A DNA stretch of 64,000 bases from GCA-002050365 sp964237235 (GTDB taxonomy: Bacteria; Acidobacteriota; Blastocatellia; Pyrinomonadales; Pyrinomonadaceae). A program made the translations under genes and the position numbers. The notes under the pieces are model-generated. The model was not told the DNA's origin and did no database searches. It worked only from the letters and a program-made list of their open reading frames with translations. Positions 9,401-17,276 of this stretch are shown in pieces (the first letter of the stretch is position 1; each line of letters opens with the position of its first letter). Location of the stretch: contig CAXSGY010000004.1 in NCBI GenBank assembly GCA_964237235.1, positions 1-64,000 on the forward strand, read 5' to 3'.

Positions 9401-10156
9401 ATACCAGCGTTTTTTCTTTTTGAAAAATTCAACCGCCGACCACGCTTCTAAAATATGCAAAGCGGCTTTGATTGGCAAAATCGCTCCGGTTTCCGACGCT
9501 TCGACGACGTAGTTTGAAAAAACTTTGCCGAAGGTTTTGTCTTTTAATTTGTCGTAAGCGGAATTGATTTTGTCTAAAGTCTGTTGAACGTCCGTCGTGA
9601 TTTCCGCGTTTTTCGTGAAAATTTCCTCGACTTTGACCAATTTTTCGGCGATTGTGGCAACCGCCAGTTCTTCGTCAAATCGAATCGTTTCGTCGAACGC
9701 TGTAAACTTTAACTCGCGCAACGCTTCGGTCAATTCGGTTTCGTTTAATTCAACGATTTTCTCCGCCGAAAACTTCTTGATCGCGCGGCGTTGGACGAAA
9801 AATTTATACGTCCAGAGCGGATTCTGCTCGGCGATTTCCTTCTGTAATTCGGCGCGTTCGTCGCCGACATCGAACATTCGCGCGATAAATTCCGACAAAT
9901 AGGGGGCGGCATCGGTGAGAATTTTCGATTCGACTTTGCGCTCGTAACCCTGCCCCCGATTTTCGATGTATTTCGTCAAAGCCTCGTGCAGAATCGGATT
10001 TTCGGCTTTGACCGAATCGTAAAAATTTTCGGCAATCCGTCGAAGTTTAACGGCATCATACAAATCCGAATAATTAAAACCGTCGATGCCTAATTTGAAA
10101 TCGAATTGCGTTGAAGCGTTTTCAATTTGCGGCTCGTTTTTAGAAGTTCCTGTCAT
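6443..10156 (-). CDS. Large fused flavoprotein: GltD/NfnB-like FAD-NAD(P) oxidoreductase plus PyrK/NfnA-like reductase
   Basis: The protein has 1237 residues. Residues 1 to about 300 are a helical region I cannot assign. Next comes a [4Fe-4S]-type Cys-rich segment (Cys 311, 314, 322, 345, 377, 385, 388, 392), as in the GltD/dihydropyrimidine dehydrogenase domain. An FAD-binding motif GLGPAG (451-456) follows, then a second nucleotide-binding motif GGGLTG (about 626-631). The C-terminal third (about 900-1237) is a ferredoxin-reductase/PyrK-like module with an FAD-binding EPGQFYRL, a nucleotide-binding LLAGGGLGNA and a [2Fe-2S] Cys set (1167, 1173, 1176, 1194). Separate subunits with these parts form NfnAB, which bifurcates electrons between NADPH, NAD+ and ferredoxin. 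A fusion of both halves in one chain suggests a related electron-transfer enzyme; bifurcation itself is inference. It is first in a minus-strand transcript with the small genes and the K+ channel. Confidence 0.85.
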   Translation of the reverse strand: MTGTSKNEPQIENASTQFDFKLGIDGFNYSDLYDAVKLRRIAENFYDSVKAENPILHEALTKYIENRGQGYERKVESKILTDAAPYLSEFIARMFDVGDERAELQKEIAEQNPLWTYKFFVQRRAIKKFSAEKIVELNETELTEALRELKFTAFDETIRFDEELAVATIAEKLVKVEEIFTKNAEITTDVQQTLDKINSAYDKLKDKTFGKVFSNYVVEASETGAILPIKAALHILEAWSAVEFFKKKKRWYAFKTPHGLDYQNLVHLIHPNEEIPNLLHGAAEEMRRRDGFKLTDDRGTLRDALYEVDYCLICHEREKDSCSTGLREKDGAPKRNPLGIKTEGCPLDEKISEMHLLKRQGDSIASLALVTIDNPMCAGTGHRICNDCMKGCIFQKQDPVNIPLAETATLTDVLDLPYGFEIYSLLTRWNPLNAKRPYALPYNGKNVLVVGLGPAGYTLAHYLLNEGFGVVGVDGLKIEPMTDEITGKNGKTCPRPVKNINEITDQLDQRVLSGFGGVSEYGITVRWDKNFLTMLQLILTRRKRFRAYGGVRFGGTFTIEDAWAFGFDHIAIATGAGRPTIVKMKNNLIRGIRQASDFLMALQLTGAFKKDTLSNLQVRLPAIVIGGGLTGVDTATEIFAYYPVQVEKMLAQFEQVVDAFGEEHFWKQFDPEELRVMQEFLEHGKEIRQERERAFQAVEEPNFVPLVQNWGGVSLVYRKRLQDSPAYRLNHEEVQKALEEGINFIECMNPTEAVPDEFGAVKALIFERLDYIAETGKFENTGEQLEFPARTVCVAAGTSPNVIYEKEKPGTFQLDEWRQFFEPFEVQRNGDGKLHAVQSKSGFFTSYENEGKFISYYGDNHPRYAGNVVKAMASAKHGYERVVELFADELKTRGILPQTERDQIFDHLEKTLDEQLRAYVVKVERLTPTIVDVIVKAPLQARKFEPGQFYRLQNFETSAPVIDGTKLVMEGLALTGAWVDEEKGLLSMIVLEMGTSSRLCSLLKEGEEVLVMGPTGTPTEIPENETILLAGGGLGNAVLFSIAKAMRERNNEVVYFAGYKNGADLFKREEIENATDKIIWATDFGDEIEPHRQQDAHFRGNIVQAMVAYAEGKLGTQTVDLKDVDRIIAIGSDRMMNGVREARHTSLKPFLKEQHTAIGSINSPMQCMMKEVCAQCLQRHVNPHTGEEFFVFSCFNQDQHLDFVDFKNLNDRLRANSVQEKLTNLWLDKVFKDQTNL

Positions 10157-10419
10157 AAAAAGGTTAGATGAACGATTATTTAAAAAATTACGTCGTTCAT
10201 TTAAAAGACAAATTATATCATTTCCGTCCGCGCCGAAACAAAGCCGATTGAGCCGAAAGCATTTAGCGATATTTTGCCTTAGATTGGAAAAAAGTGTATT
10301 GTTTTCAAAGAATTCTAAGCGACATTTTGCAGTTCACAGAAAAAATTTTAAAGCGGAATTGTCCCGCAAAACTTTCAATAAAATAGTTTTAAATTTTTAA
10401 ATATAGAAGTTATAGAAGT

Positions 10420-12966
10420 ATGGAAAAAGACGAGAGATTATTGCCTTTACCGAACGTCGGCGAATTGCAGACGACGCATCACGCGCCGGAGCCGACCGGT
10501 TATTCACCCATCTACGACGAAGATTTCGACGGGAAACGCTCTTTGCGCGAGTATTTTATGGTCGTTTATAAACGCCTGCCCGCGATTCTGGCTTTGACGA
10601 TTATTACGACCGCCGTCGTCGCTTTTTATATGTATCGGCAGCCTTCGATTTTCGAAGCGCGCACCGAAATGATTATTGAGCCGCGCAAACAGAAAATTCA
10701 AAACACAAAAGATGCCATTAACATCAATTTCGGCAACGACTTAAATTATTATAAAACGCAATTAAAACTTTTGCAAAATCAGGACTTGATGCGCGATGTC
10801 GTCCTCAAATTAAATTTGCAGCGCGAGCCGAACCTTTTTAACAACCAATCACGCGGCTTTTTTACGACCGTCGGTTCGATGTTTTCGAGCGAAAAAACCG
10901 CGCAAACTAAAGAATCGTCCCTGCCCGTTTTAACCGAAACCGATGTCAATCAAACAAATCAGCCCGCGCTGACACCCGAAGAAAGCAAACGCGCCGACGA
11001 ATACGCAAACATTCTGCTCGGCGGTCTGCGCGTCGTGCCGACCGAACAAACGAATCTGGTCAACCTTTTCGTTTCCAGCACGAATCCGGCTCTCGCGGCA
11101 AAAGCCTCGGACGCGGTCGCCGAAGTTTTTATCGAACAGGACACCGACCGCGAAACCGAAGGCAGCAAACGCAGCCTTTCGGATTTGTCCGATTCGATTG
11201 ACAAATTGCGGAAAACAATTGACGGTCAGGAAGCCGAACTGATCAATTTTATGCGCGCGGGTAATCTGCCGCTGCAGGAAGACGGAAACAAATTAACCGC
11301 CAGCAGTTTGCAAAATCTGACCAGTCAGTGGCAATCAGCGATTGACGACCGCCGCAAAATCGAAGCCGATTATCAAACCGCCGTCAAAGCCAGCGAGCGC
11401 GGTCAGGGCGCGTATATGCCTGCCTTATCCGAAAGCCGTATTTACCAGGAAATGGTGCGAATTAACACCGAGCGCAAAGCCAAATTGCAGGACACGATCC
11501 GCGACATTGACAAACAAATCAGTCAGGCGGAAAGCGAAAAAGCGCAGCTCCTTGTCAAATACACGCCGGAATATTTTGCGGTCAAAGAAAAGGAAGAGCA
11601 AATCGCCAAGCTCAACGAAACCAAAGATAAAACTCAAAAAGAAGTTTCCGATATTATCGAACAAGACCAGCAGAAAATTGAAAAAGATGCGATTGGCGGC
11701 GCGCTCGTCGGTTTGCGTTCGCAGCTCGAAGCCGCGCAGAACCGCGAAAACCAGCTTCGTGAATCTTACTTACGCGAAATGTCTTCCGCGAATATTCAGG
11801 GGATAGCGGAAACGAAACTGACGAGCGCGAAGAGAGAAATCGAGACGAACCGCGGCTTGCTCGACACATATATTCAGCGGCAGAAACAACTCGAATTGAC
11901 CATCGCCAACAGCGAACCGGACAATTTGAAAATTTCGAGCCACGCCTTTACGCCAACTGCACCGGTCGGTCCGAATCGCAACCGCAATATTTTTATCGCC
12001 TTTCTGATTTCCTTAACGGCGGGCATCGGTCTGGCATTTCTATTAGATTATCTTGACGATTCGCTGAAATCGTCCGACGACATCGGTCGATATTTAGGTT
12101 TGCCGACGTTAGCTTTGATTCCGTATTCGACCGCGGGCGACAAGCGCAAATCGCTTTCTTTGACGGGCATCAATGCCAACGGCAACGGAAACGGCAACGG
12201 CGCGTCGGCGGCTCTCATCAAACCCGAAGACACGCGCTCGGAAATCGCCGAAGCGTATCGCCATCTGCGAACGTCGCTGCTTTTTTCCTCTGCCGGCAAG
12301 CCGCCGCAGACGATTCTGGTCACTTCGTCGCAGCCCGCCGAAGGCAAAACGACGACCGCCATCAACACGGCGATTACCTTGGCGCAGTCGGGCGCGGAAG
12401 TCGTCATTATTGACTGCGATTTGCGTCGTCCGCGTCTGCATAAACATTTCGGCGTAGCGAATTCGACCGGTTTGACGAGCTATCTGTCGGGCGATAAAAA
12501 TCCGGGCAGCCTGGTCAAAGACTGCGAAGGAATTGCGAATCTGAAAGTTATTACCAGCGGACCGATTCCGCCGAATCCGGCTGAACTGCTCAGCTCGAAC
12601 GAGATGCGAAATCTTTTGCAATTCTTAAAGGGCAATTTCAAACACATCATCATTGATTCGCCGCCCGCGACGTTTTTCACCGACGCGACGATTCTTTCGA
12701 TGGTCGTTGACGGCGTGGTCATCGTCGCGCTCGCCGGCAAAAGCTCGATTCATTTGACGCGCCGCTTCAAACAACGTCTGAGCGGCATCGGCGCGCGCAT
12801 CTACGGCGTGGTTTTGAACGGTATCAAAGCCAATTCGCTCGATTACGGCTATTACGGTTACGGCTACGCTTCGGATTATTACGTGACGCACAAAGACGAC
12901 GACGAAACGCCTCTGATGGAAGACGACGATGTGGACGTGATGATTCGTGATTTGCGAGAAAAATAA
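10420..12966 (+). CDS. Polysaccharide co-polymerase / tyrosine autokinase (Wzc-like BY-kinase)
   Basis: The 848-residue protein has an N-terminal Wzz-type chain-length domain. The first membrane helix is at about 46-67 and the second at about 523-545, and the periplasmic stretch between them is rich in coiled coil. A short Asn-Gly linker (NGNGNGNGA, about 587-595) leads to a cytoplasmic BY-kinase domain. That domain shows Walker A PAEGKTT (about 639-645), Walker A' VVIIDCDLRRP and Walker B HIIIDSPP. The tail (about 808-826) is a Tyr/Gly cluster, YGYYGYGYASDYY, the usual autophosphorylation site, followed by an acidic end. Such proteins set chain length and export of exopolysaccharide. The next two genes, on the other strand, make dTDP-rhamnose precursors, consistent with a polysaccharide region. 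The start ATG follows a repeated TATAGAAGT. Confidence 0.92.
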   Translation: MEKDERLLPLPNVGELQTTHHAPEPTGYSPIYDEDFDGKRSLREYFMVVYKRLPAILALTIITTAVVAFYMYRQPSIFEARTEMIIEPRKQKIQNTKDAININFGNDLNYYKTQLKLLQNQDLMRDVVLKLNLQREPNLFNNQSRGFFTTVGSMFSSEKTAQTKESSLPVLTETDVNQTNQPALTPEESKRADEYANILLGGLRVVPTEQTNLVNLFVSSTNPALAAKASDAVAEVFIEQDTDRETEGSKRSLSDLSDSIDKLRKTIDGQEAELINFMRAGNLPLQEDGNKLTASSLQNLTSQWQSAIDDRRKIEADYQTAVKASERGQGAYMPALSESRIYQEMVRINTERKAKLQDTIRDIDKQISQAESEKAQLLVKYTPEYFAVKEKEEQIAKLNETKDKTQKEVSDIIEQDQQKIEKDAIGGALVGLRSQLEAAQNRENQLRESYLREMSSANIQGIAETKLTSAKREIETNRGLLDTYIQRQKQLELTIANSEPDNLKISSHAFTPTAPVGPNRNRNIFIAFLISLTAGIGLAFLLDYLDDSLKSSDDIGRYLGLPTLALIPYSTAGDKRKSLSLTGINANGNGNGNGASAALIKPEDTRSEIAEAYRHLRTSLLFSSAGKPPQTILVTSSQPAEGKTTTAINTAITLAQSGAEVVIIDCDLRRPRLHKHFGVANSTGLTSYLSGDKNPGSLVKDCEGIANLKVITSGPIPPNPAELLSSNEMRNLLQFLKGNFKHIIIDSPPATFFTDATILSMVVDGVVIVALAGKSSIHLTRRFKQRLSGIGARIYGVVLNGIKANSLDYGYYGYGYASDYYVTHKDDDETPLMEDDDVDVMIRDLREK

Positions 12967-12974
12967 TTTTCCGC

Positions 12975-13814
12975 CTAATTTAAAAATTCAGCGAGGGCTT
13001 GCTCCCAGTCAGGCAAGGGAGCAAGCCCTAATTTTTCGCTGAATAAACAAGCCAATTTTGAAGATTGCGGACGCGGCGCGGGACGTTTTAAGCTGTCGGA
13101 CGACGCGCTTTCGAGCAAATTTAAATCGTAATTTTTCAATTCGCAGACTTTGCGCGCAAAGTCTGCATACGACGTTCCTGCGCCTGCATTGGTAACGTGA
13201 AAAATCGCCGGCAAATCAAGCGCGGCGAGTTCGCGCAGACGCTTCGCCAGATCAGCGGCAAACGTCGGCGTTCCGAAGCTGTCCTCAATCGCTTTGATTC
13301 GTTTTCCATCGGCGAGCAATTTGTCTAAAATGCTCAGAAAATTCGTGCCGCCGCGCCCGTAAATCCAACCCGACCGAACGATGATCGAACGCGCGTAAGC
13401 GTTTCGCGCCAAAATTTCGCCCTTGAGCTTTGATTCGCCGTAAACGCTCTGCGGATTAGGCGTGTCGCGCTGCGTGTAAAAATCGTTTTTTGTTCCGTCG
13501 AAAACGTAATCGGTCGAAATCGTCACGAAAGCCGCGTCTGTTCGCTTCGCCGCGAGCGCGAGATTTTCCACGCCGACCGCGTTTGCCGCGTAACATTTTT
13601 CAACGTTCGTTTCCGCGCCGTCAACGTCCGTATAAGCCGCGCAGTTAATTGCGGCATCAAATCTTTCCCGTTCAAAAATCTCGAAAACCACGTCTCTTTC
13701 GGCAATGTCGAGTTCCTGACGCGTTTTGGCAACAACCTCGTCGCCGATTGATTCGCAATATTCAGTTGTCGCCCGCGCCACCATTCCGTTCGCGCCGGTG
13801 ATGAGAATTTTCAT
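12975..13814 (-). CDS. rfbD: dTDP-4-dehydrorhamnose reductase
   Basis: The 279-residue protein has the short-chain dehydrogenase fold of RfbD/RmlD: an N-terminal NADPH-binding GANGMVA motif (about residues 7-13), NCAAYTDVDGAE, a Ser/Thr-rich STDYVFDG segment and the catalytic Y-x3-K in VYGESKLKGE. It reduces dTDP-4-dehydro-L-rhamnose to dTDP-L-rhamnose. rfbB lies just upstream on the same strand, separated by a long quasi-palindrome; rfbA and rfbC are not in the window. Its last codons contain a strong hairpin that may also terminate the convergent kinase gene, whose stop is only 8 bases away. Confidence 0.93.
   Translation of the reverse strand: MKILITGANGMVARATTEYCESIGDEVVAKTRQELDIAERDVVFEIFERERFDAAINCAAYTDVDGAETNVEKCYAANAVGVENLALAAKRTDAAFVTISTDYVFDGTKNDFYTQRDTPNPQSVYGESKLKGEILARNAYARSIIVRSGWIYGRGGTNFLSILDKLLADGKRIKAIEDSFGTPTFAADLAKRLRELAALDLPAIFHVTNAGAGTSYADFARKVCELKNYDLNLLESASSDSLKRPAPRPQSSKLACLFSEKLGLAPLPDWEQALAEFLN
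12988..13043. terminator. Hairpin inside the 3' end of rfbD, possible bidirectional terminator
   Basis: GGGCTTGCTCCC (12995-13006) pairs perfectly with GGGAGCAAGCCC (13017-13028). The flanks TTCAGCGA and TCGCTGAA (13036-13043) also pair. A TAATTTTT tract follows on the plus strand, and GAATTTTTAAATT follows on the minus strand. The structure is within the rfbD coding end and lies just past the stop of the BY-kinase gene. Confidence 0.6.
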
Positions 13815-13823
13815 AAATTTTAA

Positions 13824-13995
13824 AGTTTCGGAAAGTTTTAGAAAGTTGCAGAGTTGCTGAAAGTTGCAGAGTTACAGAGTTGCAGGAAGTTTCGGAAAGT
13901 AATCTTTTCTGTCAAAATCACCAAAGTTTCCAGACTTTTACAACTTTCCGTAACTTTCCACAACTCTCTGCAACTTTCTAAAACTTTCCGAAACT
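13824..13995. repeat. Quasi-palindrome of short repeats (AGTTGCAG / GAAAGTT type) between rfbB and rfbD
   Basis: The left part carries tandem variants of GAAAGTT and CAGAGTTG; the right part carries the reverse complement. The arm at 13824-13855 matches the reverse complement of 13961-13995 except for a 2-base insertion. The element fills nearly the whole gap between the two genes. Confidence 0.85.
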
Positions 13996-14021
13996 CTGCA
14001 ACTCTCTGCAACTTTCCGAAA

Positions 14022-15038
14022 CTAAACTAACCCGCCATACATTTTTCGGTAATAATCACGATACGCGCCGCTTCTGATGCGGTTGACCCAATCTTGATTT
14101 TCCTGATACCAGCGGATTGTTTTCTGCAAACCATTTTCCCAATCGGTTTGCGGTTTCCAGCCGAGTTCCGTTTCGGTTTTCGCCGCATCAATCGCGTAGC
14201 GGCGGTCGTGTCCGAGCCGGTCGTTGACGAATTTTATCAACGAATGCGGCTTGCCCAAAGCGTCGAGTATCGCTTTGACGACTTCGATATTTTGGCGTTC
14301 GTTGCGCGCGCCGATGTTGAAAATCTCGCCCGCGCCTCCCTTTTCAAATGCGAGCCAAATTGCCCGCGCGTGGTCTTCGACGAAAATCCAGTCGCGCACG
14401 TTTTTGCCGTCGCCGTAAACCGGCAGCGGCTCGTCGTTCATCGCATTCGCAATCATCAGCGGAATCAGCTTTTCGGGAAACTGCCTTTGTCCGTAATTGT
14501 TGCCGCAGCGCGTGATAATCGTATCAAGCCCGAAGGTTTCCCGCGCCGCGCGCACGAAATGTTCCGCCGCCGCCTTCGATGCCGCATACGGCGAATTCGG
14601 CTGAATCGGCGACGTTTCGGTGAAAAAGCTCGTGTCGTCTTCGGGCAAACTTCCGAGCGTCTCGTCGGTCGAAATCTGCACGAAACGCCGCGCGTTTTTC
14701 GCCCGCGCCGCGTCGAGCAGAACCTGTGTTCCCAAAACATTCGTCGTGACAAATTCGCTCGCCGAAGTGATCGAACGGTCAACGTGCGATTCCGCCGCGA
14801 AGTTGAAAATCGCGGCAGCGTCGTCGGGCAGAGCATCTAAAACCGCCGCTTTATCGCAAATGTCGCCTTTGACAAATTTATGCCGCGCTTCGTCCAAGCC
14901 TTTTAGATTTTCCGGATTTCCGGCGTAAGTGAGCGCGTCGAAATTAACGATTTCAAAGTCGGAAGTTTCTTCCAAAACAAGCCGGACAAATGCCGAACCG
15001 ATAAAGCCCGCGCCGCCGGTAACGAAAATTTTCTTCAT
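14022..15038 (-). CDS. rfbB: dTDP-glucose 4,6-dehydratase
   Basis: The start at 15038 gives MKKIFVTGGAGFIGSAF, the standard N-terminus with the Rossmann GxxGxxG. An ATG 24 bases further up would only add residues encoded by the adjacent repeat element. The 338-residue protein shows the family marks: DALTYAGNPENL, the catalytic STDE segment, Y-x3-K (YAASKAAAEHFV) and NNYGQRQFPEKLIP. It converts dTDP-glucose to dTDP-4-dehydro-6-deoxyglucose, the first committed step to dTDP-L-rhamnose. It lies upstream of rfbD on the same strand and beside the polysaccharide BY-kinase, so it likely supplies rhamnose for a surface polysaccharide. Confidence 0.95.
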   Translation of the reverse strand: MKKIFVTGGAGFIGSAFVRLVLEETSDFEIVNFDALTYAGNPENLKGLDEARHKFVKGDICDKAAVLDALPDDAAAIFNFAAESHVDRSITSASEFVTTNVLGTQVLLDAARAKNARRFVQISTDETLGSLPEDDTSFFTETSPIQPNSPYAASKAAAEHFVRAARETFGLDTIITRCGNNYGQRQFPEKLIPLMIANAMNDEPLPVYGDGKNVRDWIFVEDHARAIWLAFEKGGAGEIFNIGARNERQNIEVVKAILDALGKPHSLIKFVNDRLGHDRRYAIDAAKTETELGWKPQTDWENGLQKTIRWYQENQDWVNRIRSGAYRDYYRKMYGGLV

Positions 15039-15047
15039 AAAATTTTT

Positions 15048-15120
15048 AATTACGAATTTCAAATTACGAATTACGAACTGATTTGAATAATTCGTAATTC
15101 GTAATTTGAAATTCGTAATT
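15048..15120. repeat. Perfect 30-bp inverted array of the ATTACGA heptamer
   Basis: The left arm 15048-15077 is an exact reverse complement of the right arm 15091-15120; both are built from ATTACGA-type 7-base units. The loop is 13 bases. The element runs from the stop codon of the zinc-ribbon/PH gene almost to the rfbB start, filling the gap. Confidence 0.95.
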
Positions 15121-15719
15121 TACTTAGTCAGTCGCCGCATTTGTTTGAGCAGAACGTCGGCGTGTTTTTTCGGAGCGTTGATATTTTTTAAGACGATTTT
15201 GCCGCCCGCTTCGCTCGCATTGTCAATCACCAGATTGCCGAAGCCGAGCATTCTTTGCGTGATGGTCGAAGCGACCGAAACGTCTTGAATCGAGCGCAGC
15301 GGAACGTTGCGCGAATTTTGAAAAACGAAGCCTTCGTCAATCTCGATTTTCGAATCGGTCAGCGTGTAACGAATCGTCCGCTGTCTGAAATGATAATATG
15401 CCGGAATCAAAAACAGCGCGAAGGCAATCGGAATCACGACCCAAATCGAAACCGTCGGCAAAAGCGTCGCAAACAACGCCACAAGAAATAACGCGCCGAT
15501 TGCCGCCGAAGCGTAACCGATTTTGACGAACATCAAAGTCGGACTAATCGAAAAAATTTCGCGCTCCGGCTCGTCGGAAACATTTCCGACGGAAATAGCC
15601 GTTTCGGGTTTCAGCTGACGGGCAACGCGCGTTTCTTCTTCGGCTTCGAGCAGCGCGCCGCATTTCTGGCAGTAAACCGCCTCGTCCGAATTTCGCGCTC
15701 CGCATTTCGTGCAAAACAT
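15120..15719 (-). CDS. Zinc-ribbon membrane protein with bacterial PH domain
   Basis: The 199-residue protein opens with a zinc ribbon (Cys 3, 6, 17 and 20). Two adjacent hydrophobic helices follow at about 67-110. The C-terminal half is a bacterial PH-like (bPH2/YdbS-type) domain with the typical RTIRYTLTDSKIEIDEG and VPLRSIQDVSV segments. The likely location is the inner membrane with ribbon and PH domain in the cytoplasm. The function of such proteins is not settled; they are often linked to membrane or envelope upkeep. The gene is flanked on both sides by tandem-repeat palindromes, so it probably has its own promoter. The start codon is followed directly by the zinc ribbon. Confidence 0.8.
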   Translation of the reverse strand: MFCTKCGARNSDEAVYCQKCGALLEAEEETRVARQLKPETAISVGNVSDEPEREIFSISPTLMFVKIGYASAAIGALFLVALFATLLPTVSIWVVIPIAFALFLIPAYYHFRQRTIRYTLTDSKIEIDEGFVFQNSRNVPLRSIQDVSVASTITQRMLGFGNLVIDNASEAGGKIVLKNINAPKKHADVLLKQMRRLTK

Positions 15720-15728
15720 AGCTTTTCG

Positions 15729-15800
15729 GGTTCAAAATTCAAGGTTCAAGGTTCAAGGTTTTAAAATCTAATCAACCTTGCACCTTGAACTTTGAACTTG
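15729..15800. repeat. Inverted array of the AGGTTCA heptamer
   Basis: Three to four AGGTTCA units on the left (15729-15760) face an imperfect reverse-complement array (CCTTGAA units, 15774-15800) across a 13-base AT-rich loop. It lies directly upstream of the zinc-ribbon/PH gene. Confidence 0.85.
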
Positions 15801-15832
15801 CGTTTATCATACCGCAATCGTCGTTTTCGCAC

Positions 15833-15864
15833 AAAAAAAACGCGGCTGGAAAATTTTCCAGCCG
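15833..15864 (-). terminator. Rho-independent terminator of the lytic transglycosylase gene
   Basis: A 22-base perfect palindrome (15843-15864, CGGCTGGAAAA and its complement) is followed on the minus strand by eight T (A15833-15840). It lies about 57 bases after the stop codon. Confidence 0.8.
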
Positions 15865-15920
15865 CCAAGCCTTTTCAGACCAGAGGAGAAGAAAGTGTTT
15901 GGGTGGGAAATTTTTGAAAC

Positions 15921-16754
15921 TTATTGATTGACGAGCAGCATTTTGCCGTCGGCGCGGCGAATCGTCAGCGCGTTGCGCTCAAATACGGTCAGCGGCGCGG
16001 ATTCTTTTTTCTCTAACTTTTCCGCCTGTTTATCGGTCACCTTCAAAGCGGTTTTCGCCAGATAATTCGGATTGACAATCGAAGCGTAGCGCGAAGAAAT
16101 GCGGCGCACGTATTCCTGCGTTTCACGATACGGCGGAATCTGGTTGCCGTATTTGATCACCGCGCCTTCGCCCGCGTTGTATCCGGCGAGCGCGAGCGCG
16201 ACATCGCCGTCGAATTTATCCAGTAGCCAGCGCATATATTTAATGCCGCCTTCGATGTTTTGCTTCGGGTCGTAGATGTTCGTCACGCCGAACCGAATCG
16301 CCGTGCCGGGCATCAGCTGCATCAAGCCGCGCGCGCCTTTGTTCGAGGTCGCTTTCATTTTGAACGAAGATTCCTGGTGCATCTGCGAATAAACTAAAAG
16401 CGGATCAACATTGTAACGCCGGCTCGAATCGGTGATGTATGAATCAACCTTGTCGTCGCCGGTCGTGAACGCGCCCATCGTTCGATTCGCGCCCATCGGA
16501 AGTTTTGAGTAATTGATGATGCGAACGGTGTTGTCTAATTTGTCCTGCACGATGACGACCGGTTTGGTGTAACCGGTTTTTTTGATTAATTTTTTACTTT
16601 TCGGTGTGATGACGATTGGCGCAGCGGTCGGCGTAACGATCTGCACGCCGCGCATCGTGTCGAAATTATCGAAGGTGCGCGGGGCGCGGGTTTGCGCGGC
16701 GGTTGAAAAGGTCGCCAGACAAAGCAATGCGATGTAAAGCAAAGATTTATTCAT
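15921..16754 (-). CDS. Secreted lytic transglycosylase (SLT / GH23 type)
   Basis: The 277-residue protein has a signal peptide (first about 20 residues, ending STAAQ), a variable region, then a GH23 lysozyme-like domain from about residue 125. Motif I is HQESSF with the catalytic Glu, followed by GARGLMQLMPGTA, then ALAGYNAGEGAV and the C-terminal YVRRISSRY helix. It cleaves the MurNAc-GlcNAc bond of peptidoglycan, forming 1,6-anhydro ends, in the periplasm. The C-terminal 60 residues are charged and unassigned. It stands alone, with its own terminator and a long upstream gap. Confidence 0.9.
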   Translation of the reverse strand: MNKSLLYIALLCLATFSTAAQTRAPRTFDNFDTMRGVQIVTPTAAPIVITPKSKKLIKKTGYTKPVVIVQDKLDNTVRIINYSKLPMGANRTMGAFTTGDDKVDSYITDSSRRYNVDPLLVYSQMHQESSFKMKATSNKGARGLMQLMPGTAIRFGVTNIYDPKQNIEGGIKYMRWLLDKFDGDVALALAGYNAGEGAVIKYGNQIPPYRETQEYVRRISSRYASIVNPNYLAKTALKVTDKQAEKLEKKESAPLTVFERNALTIRRADGKMLLVNQ

Positions 16755-17276
16755 AGAAAGTGTTAACGGGAGTTTGCACAGGTTTTGTGCTTAGCTATTT
16801 TATAAAAAATCGTAAAGGCGATTTTTTTCCAGAATTTTTAACCGGGTTAAATCATTTTTACACAAATATTTCGGAAATATCCGGATAATCGAAATATTAG
16901 TTATCTAAACTTGTCAAAATATATGCGATGCTTTAGTGTCTTTCTAACGGCTCTGCAAATTAACCGACGCGCACATTTTCCCTAATATGTTTAAAGCGAA
17001 GGAAGAAAATTTTTTACCCAAAAAGTCGAGATTGTTTATCTTTGAGAATAAAACCGATTATTTATTTATCGGCGCGTTTTTTCTTTTGACGGCGTTCTTT
17101 TTATTCAGCATTTTGTTTATGAAATAGCTTTTGCGACGCGCCGCCTGATTTTTACTCTCAGATTCTCTCCGACAACCAAAAACGGTCGCGCAAAAGCGGC
17201 TGTTTCCGCTGATTTTGTATCTCCTGAACGCTTCTCGATTTTATCTTTTCCCAATCGTCGCGCTATTCTAAAAATT
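16755..17276. other. 522-base intergenic region with a possible small gene
   Basis: The left part is AT-rich and probably holds the transglycosylase promoter. AATATTTCG (16865-16873) and CGAAATATT (16890-16898) form a 9-bp inverted repeat that could be an operator. A 46-codon frame (16987-17127) is listed separately. The rest, 17128-17276, shows nothing clear beyond the expected leader of the next gene. Confidence 0.4.
16987..17127 (+). CDS. Possible 46-residue single-pass membrane protein
   Basis: An ATG at 16987 opens a 46-codon frame. It has a charged, Lys-rich N-terminal half and a strongly hydrophobic C-terminal helix (FIGAFFLLTAFFLFSILF), ending FMK. The base composition of the frame is AT-rich. 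I see no good ribosome site, which lowers confidence. It precedes the PRC/MgtE-N gene by 149 bases in the same direction. No family is recognised. Confidence 0.35.
   Translation: MFKAKEENFLPKKSRLFIFENKTDYLFIGAFFLLTAFFLFSILFMK

Noticed and set aside
13824..13995. Possible CRISPR array
   Set aside because: Units are 7-8 bases with no unique spacers, and the two halves are complementary rather than direct repeats.
14094..14840. A 248-codon plus-strand frame opposite rfbB
   Set aside because: It lies fully within rfbB, is Arg-rich and has no recognisable domain.
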